DNA of 64,000 bases from Psococerastis gibbosa (Eukaryota > Arthropoda > Insecta > Psocodea > Psocidae), in contig OZ020489.1 in the NCBI GenBank assembly GCA_963971405.1, positions 29,228,290 through 29,292,289 on the forward strand, read 5' to 3'. Under the pieces are notes generated by a model. That model was not told where the DNA came from and searched no databases. It saw nothing but the letters and a program-made list of their open reading frames with translations. Shown piece by piece: positions 23,401 through 35,400 of this stretch. The position numbers were made by a program, and so were the translations under genes. Numbering within the stretch: the stretch's first letter is position 1; every line of letters starts with the position of its first letter.

Positions 23401-26400
23401 TTTCGGAATTTCGGAAAGCCTTCCAAAATCAGTGATTTTGCAGGAAACAAATTGTTGCAGCGGGGAACCTAATAATGCAGAATCGGCATGTCACCTATCG
23501 TGAGAAAGAAGCGACCACTGGCATAAGTGTGAGCTGCTTTAAAGAGATGTTAGATGGACATTTGTCGGCAAAAGCAATTGAATTCCATATGATTTGACCA
23601 TTGCTCAAATGGCTTCACCCTAACGGGATTATTTCCACGTTTTAGTTGAGTATAAAAGCTGAAGTAGCAGGCAACAAGTCGACCACATCCGGTAGCAGCT
23701 CTCGTGGAGAAAGACTGAAGTAGTTCATTTACTGATTTTCTTCAGTTTTTTCGAAAGTAAGTACTGTAGGGCTGTAAAGGTTCTGCAGACAAGTTTGAAA
23801 TTCAATTTTTTTTATTAGATATCGCTAAATTCACGATGATTTTCTGACTAGATGACCTGGTTATGCTTCGCGTTTCCAATCCTTGTATGCATTGCAGACA
23901 CCACAAAGATGTCTCCTCTGTCAGAACCGAGCTTCAGTGCTTACCAATGGGCGGGCGCGAGTGGCGGCTTCGGTAACCAAACCGTCGTCGACAAAGTCCT
24001 GCCCGAGATGATGCATCTCATCGACCCCCATTGGTACCAATTCCCACCGATGAACCCACTCTGGCATGGCATCCTCGGCTTCATGATCGGAGTCCTGGGT
24101 TTCATCTCTATCGTCGGTAATGGCATGGTCATCTACATCTTCTCCACGACAAAATCTCTGCGAACCCCTTCCAACCTGCTGGTCGTTAACTTGGCGTTCA
24201 GCGATTGCTTCATGATGTTCTGCATGTCGCCCGCTATGGTTATCAACTGCTACAACGAAACATGGGTGCTTGGTACGTAAAGTAACGTAGTCATAGCCAA
24301 GTTCTTGCAAAATACACTATTGTGGCTAAAATGTCGGAATTCTGTATGAGAAATAGTAATGGGAAATCATGTTGTCGTTTCTATTCTCTTTCAGGACCTT
24401 TCATGTGTGAACTCTATGCCTTGGCCGGATCGCTGTTCGGATGTGGCTCAATCTGGACCATGACCATGATCGCTCTTGACCGTTACAACGTTATTGTTAA
24501 GGGACTGTCTGCCGCTCCTATGACCAACAAGACTGCTATGCTCCGAATTCTCTTCGTATGGGCTCTGTCCACATCATGGACCGTGTTCCCCCTTTTCGGC
24601 TGGAACAGGCAAGTTTCCATCACCATGGCACATCCAATTCGATGCTGACATGTGTAGTAAACAATCTCATTTTATCCATTCGTTAAATTTCAGGTACGTG
24701 CCCGAGGGCAACATGACTGCTTGCGGAACTGACTACCTCACCAAGGACTGGGTCAGCCGTTCATACATCCTCATCTACTCCGTCTTCTGCTACTTCTTGC
24801 CCCTGTTCACCATCATCTACTCATACTTCTTCATCGTACAGGCTGTGTCTGAGCACGAGAAGAACATGCGAGAACAAGCAAAGAAGATGAACGTTGCTTC
24901 CCTTAGGTCTCAGGAAAACACTGACAAGTCTGCTGAATGCAAACTGGCCAAGGTAAGAATTTATTGTTAGGCATGATGATATGAGAAACGAATAAAACAG
25001 TTCGGCATTCCAATATTCAATATTCTGATAAAATTCTAACAACGTCTCGTTTACTTCGCAACATGAATGGTGAATAAATAAACATAACTGTACATTCTAT
25101 GCTCGTAGACCTCTACCAATTTTGAAATTAAAACCTCAAGAGTACGGAATTGAATATGGATACAACTGTCTATTTTTTCCTATTTACCTACATGCCTAAT
25201 AATGTGACATTTTGATATATTCAGGTTGCCTTGATGACCATCGGCCTCTGGTTTTTCGCGTGGACTCCATACCTCGTCATTAACTTCTCCGGTATCTTCG
25301 AGACTGCCTCCATCTCCCCCCTGTTCACCATCTGGGGATCCGTCTTTGCCAAAGCCAACGCAGTCTACAACCCCATCGTCTACGGCATCAGCCATCCTAA
25401 ATACCGCGCTGAACTCGAGAAGAAGTTCCCTAGTTTGGTCTGCGGCTCTTCCAATGACGACCACACATCTGTAGCATCTGGTGCTACTGGTGTCACAGAA
25501 GAAAAGGCTTAAGGTACTTTTATTTCGTGTCAATGTAATCTTAAATTACATACGTGCTCCCCCCCCCCCCCCAATATCATTTTAGCCAGTATTTTAATTA
25601 TTTTACCGTTTTCTTGTCATACAGATAACTTGAGTCAAGCACATCATGGTCGGCGCAGTGAAGACTGAGAGACTTCTAAGCCGTTTTATCAACTCTTCAC
25701 TACGGGACCACTGACCTTCGCTTCACAACGGACGCGCGATTATTTCGTTATTTTGACATTTTATCTTTTGTTGTTAAAGACGTTGTCTCTGATTATGTGC
25801 AATTTAATGAATTAAACATTTCGGTTCATCGTCCATTATGTTCTTTTTCGTCCATACAAACTGTTAAGGCAGAGGCCGCGCGCGACCAAGTTCCATATAC
25901 ACCCCCGATGAGCTGCCTAGCAAGTATATCTCCACGGCGAGTTTACGGCTTTTTAGCCACTTTCCAACCATCACTGTAGCTCACCCAGTTGTCCGATTGA
26001 CCTCTAATTTAGCATTCAGGCTTTAAATACAGCAAAGAACCCCAATTTAAAAATTCAGCACTCTAGCATGATTGGTTGCTGAAATCCATATACCCCAAAA
26101 CCACGCTTTTCGTGTGGACTCACTCACTCACTGACTGACACAAATTATAGACCACTTCCAGATATGCTGGAGATGTGAAACTCAGGAATTAGTCTCTTCT
26201 TGCAATCAAACCCTAAGAATAAATTAAAAAACACGAAAAAGTTTTATGTGAACTTAGCAATCACGTAATGAATTTTACGTACTTAGCTTACGGCCCAGCA
26301 TACCTATGGCACGCTCATCCCATCCACGTGTGCAGGACAACTGAAATTTGGGATTGGGTTCATTCTTACCATTTCCCATTTTTCCACTTTATTCATAAAA

Positions 26401-29400
26401 TTGATTACGTAACTTAACGAATGCCAGCTTCTAGATGAGCTTAATTCCTACGTAGACGACTAATTCTTCCTCTGTCTTTCAATTTTTTTAACACTCCATG
26501 CATACATGTCAAGTTATTTGTTATTTGTAGAAAAAGATATGATATCCAACCTAAAACACTCCGTGTAAAAAAATACCAAGTTCCTTTGGCCCATCAATGT
26601 TGTGATATCCGGATGGGCCAAGTTCCTTTTTTCTCCCTATGTATGTTGTGATATCAGGATGGGCCAAGTTCTTGTAATTTTTCTCTTTGAATATTTTCTC
26701 TAAAAATTAATTTTAATTTTTTTTTTCAGAACTTGGGTGCTTCCCTTGCAAAGCTCTTCGTAGTTTCCTATCGTTTATTAGAAGTATACCTACGTAACGA
26801 CACTGTGGCCTTAGTTGCAAATTTGCCATTTAGCTATATCTTATGCGTCATCATTGGCCAATTACAGCAAGTGTCAGTGTCAAGGTGCATAAGCATGAAG
26901 AAGCACCAAGTTCTGAAAAAAAAATTTTTAGAGAAAATATTCAAAGAGAAAAATTACTAGAACTTGGCCCATCCTGATATCACAACATGCATAGGCAGAA
27001 AAAAGGAACTTGGCCCATCTGGATATCACAACTTTGATGGGCCAAAGGAACTTGGTATTTTTTACACGGAGTGTTTTGGGTTGGATATTTATTTACTTGG
27101 GGCCAGGTCATTTTGAAGAAAGTGATTAATTCCTCGTTCCAAAGCTGCAAAGAAATAAAAATGGGGCGACTCATGAAAAACTGATAAATAATATGATTTA
27201 GTGAAACTCGCGGACGAGTGAATTTTGAAATCTCTTCTTGTAGCTGGAGAAAACATATTTTGATGGTATAGTGGCCCTCACTGACGCCAATTGGCCACAG
27301 TTATGGAACTTGACTTGAATAAGAAAAGAATAGGCTAACTGTTTATCACTCAAATTGCGTGAAGGATCTCAATTCATTCAATTACATATTTTTGGAGATA
27401 TGAAAGGGAGATATGGGAAGATGACAAATTGAAAAAGAAACAATACACGTTGCTGCCCATATCTAGCTAGGACAATGTGCTAAGGCGGGTATTCCACCGG
27501 CAATTTTACTTCAAATTTGATTTTGTCAGTGACGTTTGTTTTGTTTTAAGGAGACTATTATGTAGATACTTAACTTATTATAAATTAAGTTATAATATGA
27601 TAGAGACTTATTAATGATGTCTGGTACCATATTATAACTTAATTTATAATAGATAAGTTAAGTATCTACATAATAGTCTCCTTAAAATAAAACAAACGTC
27701 AATGACAAAATCAAATTTGAAGTAAAATTGCCCAGTGGAATAACCGCCTTACCTCTAAGCCAATCTCATACAGTGAGAGACGAAACAAGCAGGCTACTGC
27801 AATAGTGTGCTATTATAGGAACGGTGGCATGGTGGTAGCGTAAATGTATTTGTAAATAATCTTTTATAAAAAATATAAAATCTATCAGCATTGCTAACCA
27901 TTGCTAAACCTATGTAAGTCAAGAAAAACATAAAATAGGTAAATGTATGCCACGATATTATTTGGACGAGGTCGGCATCAATGTGGAAGTCGACATTCAG
28001 GATATGGGGATATTTTATGGATTATCCGTACTATTTCGTGAAGAAACATAGCAACCAACCGACACAAGAGGAAAGAATTATGGAAAACTAGGCTGCAATA
28101 ATTTTAAAACTTCACAATAAACTAAAATTAATTATGGAATGTATGGAACCATCACAGCGTCCTAATTTGCCTCTGTTTTCATTACATTTCCCAGCTTTAT
28201 GAAGAACAAATGTGTTTAATTTGAAGCTTTGGATTTTCGCAAGGCGTACGCTATTAGTTTTCAATCAGTTTTTTTCTGTTCAGACATAAAAGAAATGAAC
28301 GTGACCCTCGATCAGAAAAAAAAATCAAGTAGCTATTTGTATACATGACTGCTGGTATAACTGGTTAGAGACGACAAATGAAAAACGAGTCAGGCAATTG
28401 TGTCCACAAATTAAGGTTTTATAAAGTTAGTTACCCATTTGGAAAGGTTGAAAAGCTAAGCTTTAATGAATAATAGGAATGATATTAAATAAGGCAAGGC
28501 AATCTGACCACTAGTACAGCGGTTCACAACCTGTGCACCCAGGCGCGGATCTACGGGGCTATAGCCCCCATAGCCCCCTCCCCCCATTAGGGTCCTCAAA
28601 ATGCGTAAAACCCCACTATTTCTGTCCATAGCCAACGGCCTTACCATGTTGATTCCATTTGAGCAGAGCATGTTTCAAACTGCGGCAACTTGGTAGTGTG
28701 CACAGCGTTGGCAGGGGAACCTGGTGGGACATGATAACTCGCTCAGGCAGTATAAGTCGAGTCCTGGTCACCTCCGATTTAATCGTGTGACTTTACCATG
28801 TTCCCCAAGTGGTTCGGAATCCACTATAATCAGGAGGTCCACCCTGTTAGTCAACTCCCCCTTCCCCGAGGTGAAAGAGTCTGCCCTTAGGGTGCCTCAA
28901 GTTAACAAACAGACTCACTCCCCCCGCCAGGCTGACAGGGTTGCTTAAAGCAGAAATGCTGAAAGCAGGCGTTAGAAACAACAACAACAACTATTTCTGT
29001 CCTATTTTTCACAAATTTTCTCCCGGGGGAGACACCGGGCCCCCCTTGTGCTCGATTGTATTAATTACCTACCGTGTAGAACCCTTATTGCTCTGAAAAT
29101 GCGTAAACCCCCAATATTTCAGCTCTATTTTTCAACAACAAAAAATAATAATTTAATCTTAGCCCCCTCCTTGGTCTTATTCTAGATCCGCGCCTGTGTG
29201 CACCGCCTGGGCATCCAAGGTGCACCCCTTAGACTTCGGAAGTAGCCTTCGCAGTAAAAAAAGTTAAAAAAAATAATAATAATAATAAAAGAACCGGTCC
29301 GAGTTCACTCGAACATGCTTTCCAATTTATCAAAATTAGTAGATAGAGAAAATTAGTAATTTTATGGTAAATATTTTTCCTATGGTTAAATTTCAGATAT

Positions 29401-32400
29401 CTCGAGGGGGGGGGGTTGTCCACCTGACGTCACTGGAAGTGAGGTAAATTCCCGATAGGTCAAACAAACACATTAATTACCACACAGCAATAATGGCAGG
29501 GCATGCAATGCATATGAGCGCGAATTCTCATCATTTTTTTCAAAAAATAATTTTTTGGGCAAAACCAAATATTTTTTTGGGAAAGCAACCTATCCGGTTT
29601 CGTTACTCAATTTAACACCTAAAACATGCTTGAAGGTAGAAATCATCGATAGAAAGGTTTCGCATTTTTTAGTCATTTTTTCATTAAAATTTAGTTATTT
29701 TTATTTTTTTACCCCCAGAAGCAAACTATCAAGGGGCAAGCGACCCCCCGCATTTTGTCAACATTAATAACGACTACAATCAACGAGAATTTAAAAGAAA
29801 TCGTTGGAGCCGTTTTTGAGAAATAATTTTTTTAGACGTTTTTTTGGAGTTTTTTGAAAATAAAACCCCCCCCAAATTGAGTTAGCCCAAAAAAAAAAAT
29901 GGTCCCGAGGTATGATTTTTGTGAACCTACATGCCAAATTTCACTCAAATCCACTGAGTAGTTTGCCCGGAAATCGACGAACAGACAGACCGACCGACAG
30001 ACCGACAGACCGACCGACAGACAGACATTTTGTAAAAACCACTTTTTTGGGTTCCTGGGACCTCAAAACGTGTAAATCCGTTGAAATCTCGGAATCGAAA
30101 ATTTCGACCATCACAAAGCTTTCCTTATACTACGTATAAATTGGAAAGCAATAAAAAATAAACTCATTAGTTGAAATGTGAAATATTGGATTTCTATGTG
30201 CAAGAACTCGATTCATAAAATAGCTTATGAATGTAAAAGACAGACTCGACTCAGAAGACGATCTCATATTGACGCTAACCAAATGTTTAGATATTGCAAA
30301 TATAATGAATACTTTAAATAGTATATTCGCAAATGCATAAAAAAACACAATTCCACGCCTAGTTTTCCTTATTTTAGCAGCACTATATATGTAGGTCCAT
30401 TTTCCCAATCAAGAGCAAGATTGGGGATGCGGACAGTATTATTTATATTATTGTACAGTACATAATTATATTATAATTGTATTGGTTAGGCGCTTATTCC
30501 ACCTACGTCAATAGTCAATATTAAATGTGGTATTGACGTAGGTGGAATAAGCGCATTAATGTATTCTTCTTGTCCAGGGAATACTCGAAGAAGAAAAAGA
30601 GAGAGAGAAACATTATCTATGTAAAATCCAACTACTTTAAACCGTGGTTATTGTTAACGCCAGTGAATACAGTAGCTTTATTCACACTCAGGCATATTTT
30701 ATGCTTTGGTTTATTTTATGAGTTCGGTAAGTGCACCGCCGGCGGTTGATAAGGCGCAAATTCCATTCCACCTACCTTGTTTTTGATAGTCAACGGGATA
30801 TTGACGTGGTAGCAGACATTAAAGACCACGTCAATATCACACTGACTATCAAAATTCAAAAACGAGGTCGGTGGAATTTCCGCCTTAGGTTGGAAACCCA
30901 TGTTCCAGTAGACCTAGCTACTCACTTAAGACGTGGGCAGGCGTTTCAATGTGTCAATGCTAAGCATTGTCACATTGCATGTGCATTGTCGCTAGCACCC
31001 AATATGTAGGTTGACGCCGAAGTCATGTCCCAGTTTCACGGCGGCCATTACAGAGGGAGTCTCATGGCGTTTTCGCGACATGGAAACGTTTTTATAGAAT
31101 TAAAATAATTGAGAAAAATTCAGGCAGAATAATTCCAAATTTTAAAATAGCTATTTTAAAGCCAATTTTATCAGCTTTCAAAATGAGAGCTTAGATGTGA
31201 ATTCAATTAGCAAGGCAAAACACAAACTGTAGCCATTTTCTGAAACTCAACATATAAATATTGACTTTTGTTCTATTACTAAGCCAACCTAGCGGAGTTA
31301 GGGCTGTAAAGCCCTCTCTTACACTCAACTAGGAAGACCCGGGACCGCCTGCTTTGCATGCTCTTCGAAGCATGGCCAGAAAATGTATACATATAAACTT
31401 GCATACGCCCCTGGAGAAAAAATGGTTTATTTTTAATTAAATGAACATACTATATGGGTAATTTTTAAAGTAAATGTTTTAAAAATTAAGAACTTTATAT
31501 TAATCTTAGAGGAAGGAGGAGACACTGTTCAGGGGTGCGTTGAAAAAGCCAGAATTAAAACTAAAACCCTGAATAAAACCCTGAAATAAACCGACAGATT
31601 TTTAACCCAACCTTGAGATTCCGAACAAATTATGAGTTCAGGAGCACAATTATGGGTCAAAAGACGAAATTGCATTGAAAATTTGATACTATAGTGTCAT
31701 GGACAAGTTTACTATCGTTTACATTCAAATATAAGGCATACAATTGGTTGATTAATTCCTGAGCAGGACCCGTTTTCCCTGAGCTCTGCACATTTCCTGC
31801 ATTTTCTCCTAAATCCACCCCTATCTCGATAACTGTAAATTTTCGGTACTACGCTGTATGGGCAATGTGACCCTAGAAGTTTATCACCGTTCGCCTAAAA
31901 ACTGTGAAACCCCCTATATAATGGAGCCAATACCTACAAATAATGCCGGTTATTCAAAGGGATCGTTGGCATCGGTTAAATTCATAGGGCCACAACATCT
32001 ACAAAGAGCCTAACGAAAGAAATAAAATACCGCATTATAAAGTACATTCTCACGATGATGATGGTCATACTACTTACAGAAGTGGACCTATACCCGTCAG
32101 CGTGTCACCGAATAGCTCAACAGTCAAGAGTGGGCATAGCTAGGCGCTAGTAAGTACTATGCAATAGATAGACAATAAAAAGCACCGGAAACATGTATGA
32201 AAGGCTTTGCTGATGAGTCAAAAATAACCAACGCATCATACGTGACATTCGTTACAAAATAATGTGGGCGTGGTACCAGATAAAAATCTTATTGCAAGAA
32301 AAATGTAAAACCGAGTGAGACGGACTACGTCAACATGGACTACATCAACGAAATTTTTAGACGCTAGCGTGAAAAACGGTAAAAGTACACGTGATTGATA

Positions 32401-35400
32401 GCCCCCCCCCCCCCCGGTATCCCCCCGAATAATTTACAATGAGGAATAAATGCGGGCACCACAATAATGACCTTCTTGAGCTGATGTACAACAGACATCA
32501 GAGAGTAATTTCAATTGGATAGTCACCAGTCGTCCAACGAACGTATTGATTGAATAAGCTTATAAGCCCACGTGTTGAAATGTAAGAAAAACGTCTAAGG
32601 AAGCGGTAAGTGAGAGGGCTTCACCTTAACAGGATTATTTGCACGTTTTAGTAGAGTATAAAAGCTACAGCTGCAAGCAATAAGTCGACCACATCCGGCA
32701 GCAGTTTACGTGGAGAAAGACTGAAGTAGTTCATTTACTGATTTTCTTCAGTTTTTCAAAAGTAAGTACTCCCCCCACATAAATACGATAATATTTGATT
32801 TTTGCATATCATTTGTAATTTGTAATACTAGTAGTACTGCAGCATTACGTTAAAGCCAAACACAATACTTGAAGTAGAACTTCAGGGACAAGTCTTCTTC
32901 AAATGATTTTTCACACTTTACTGCACTATATTGTGAAAAGAACGCCATAACTAGAATAATTTATAATGCGCAGCAGATAAAGTGGAAAATATTAGACAAC
33001 CAAAGTCCAAAGTAGATTAGAAAATAACTACAATTGGAGACTCCGACTAACCACTTGACAATTAAATTAATTCAGCGGACATTCTGTCTGCTGTCGTAGG
33101 CCTAATATTGTGTTTCCAGATCTTTTTTCTCCTGTCGGTCGAGACCGGTCGGGTTTGGTAACCCCTTTTACAGCCTTTGGCATATTCGCCTCCTTTTTGA
33201 AACTTGAGGTTTCACTTTGTGTTCCTAGGTTTCAACTTTTCTTAGCCCAGGTGGCTGTGACAGCCCATGGACAAAGTCCTGTTTTGCCTTCCTTACAGTC
33301 CGTTTAACATTCGTTCCCGTAGCGCAGCCCCCTAATAGCTGTCTCACAAACTTACCAACTCCTAGCAGACCCGCAACTGTTTATCCATATTCCTATTGCC
33401 TTTCAATAATGTACACGGTTATTTATGGACAAGATCAAACATAGCAGCAGCAAGATGCCGTTCTGATTGAAAAGTTACTTCAAGTCATATTATTTTCAAG
33501 AAAAATACAGTGATTCCACAAGCTACGCCGATGACTTAGTTAGTACCCGCAACAATGGGATCCTAACCACGTACTCGTATGTTTTATTGCAGACCAAAAA
33601 GATGTCTCCTCTGTCAGAACCGAGCTTCAGTGCTTACCAATGGGCGGGCGCGAGTGGCGGCTTCGGTAACCAAACCGTCGTCGACAAAGTCCTGCCCGAG
33701 ATGATGCATCTCATCGACCCCCATTGGTACCAATTCCCACCGATGAACCCACTCTGGCATGGCATCCTCGGCTTCATGATCGGAGTCCTGGGTTTCATCT
33801 CTATCGTCGGTAATGGCATGGTCATCTACATCTTCTCCACGACCAAATCTCTGCGAACCCCTTCCAACCTGCTGGTCGTTAACTTGGCGTTCAGCGATTG
33901 CTTCATGATGTTCTGCATGTCGCCCGCTATGGTTATCAACTGCTACAACGAAACATGGGTGCTTGGTACGTAAAGTAACGTAGTCATAGCCAAGTTCTTG
34001 CAAAATACACTATTGTGGCTAGAATGTCGGAATTCTGTATGAGAAATAGTAATGGGAAATCATGTTGTCGTTTCTATTCCCTTTCAGGACCTTTCATGTG
34101 TGAACTCTACGCCTTGGCCGGATCGCTGTTCGGATGTGGCTCAATCTGGACCATGACCATGATCGCTCTTGACCGTTACAACGTTATTGTTAAGGGACTG
34201 TCTGCCGCTCCTATGACCAACAAGACTGCTATGCTCCGAATTCTCTTCGTATGGACTCTGTCTACAGCATGGACCGTGTTCCCCCTTTTCGGCTGGAACA
34301 GGCAAGTTTCCATCACCATGGCACATCCAATTCGATGCTGACATGTGTAGTAAACAATCTCATTTCATCCATTCGTTAAATTTCAGGTACGTGCCCGAGG
34401 GCAACATGACTGCTTGCGGAACTGACTACCTCACCAAGGACTGGGTCAGCCGTTCATACATCCTCATCTACTCCGTCTTCTGCTACTTCTTGCCCCTGTT
34501 CACCATCATCTACTCATACTTCTTCATCGTACAGGCTGTGTCTGAGCACGAGAAGAACATGCGAGAACAAGCAAAGAAGATGAACGTTGCTTCCCTTAGG
34601 TCTCAGGAAAACACTGACAAGTCTGCTGAATGCAAACTGGCCAAGGTAAGAATTTATTGTTAGGCATGATGATATGAGAAACGAATAAAACAGTTCGGCA
34701 TTCCAATATTCAATATTCTGATAAAATTCTAACAACGTCTCGTTTACTTCGCAACATGAATGGTGAATAAATAAACATAACTGTACATTCTATGCTCGTA
34801 GACCTCTACCAATTTTGAAATTAAAACCTCAAGAGTACGGAATTGAATATGGATACAACTGTCTAGTTTTTCCTATTTACCTACATGCCTAATAATGTGA
34901 CATTTTGATATATTCAGGTTGCCTTGATGACCATCGGCCTCTGGTTTTTCGCGTGGACTCCATACCTTGTCATTAACTTCTCCGGTATCTTCGAGACTGC
35001 CTCCATCTCCCCTCTGTTCACCATCTGGGGATCCGTCTTTGCCAAAGCCAACGCAGTCTACAACCCCATCGTCTACGGCATCAGCCATCCCAAATACCGC
35101 GCTGAACTCGAGAAGAAGTTCCCTAGTTTGGTCTGCGGATCTTCCAATGACGACCACACATCTGTAGCATCTGGTGCTACTGGTGTCACAGAAGAAAAAG
35201 CTTAAGGTATCATTATTAAATTCAAAGCCTTCTGTGAAATGTTCTTAACTTGCAATACCATGACCGCTTTTTTGGAATTGGTTCATCCAAACTGATGGAT
35301 AAAATTCATATTTCTAGAAGACTTCATGTATTATTGGTCGGGCGCAGCTTCGTTCTAGTCATGTTTCCACTGTTTTTCACACATTCGCTATTCCACAGAT

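Noticed and set aside
23852-23908. N-terminal extension of opsin-3 (MTWLCFAFP...) and the similar one of opsin-4 from 33467
   Set aside because: These bases are inside the 5' UTR introns; the two extensions share no sequence and acceptors precede the common ATG.
29980-30025. CRISPR-like short repeats (CAGACAGACCGAC)
   Set aside because: Simple tandem expansion inside a TIR element, no spacers, and the genome is animal.
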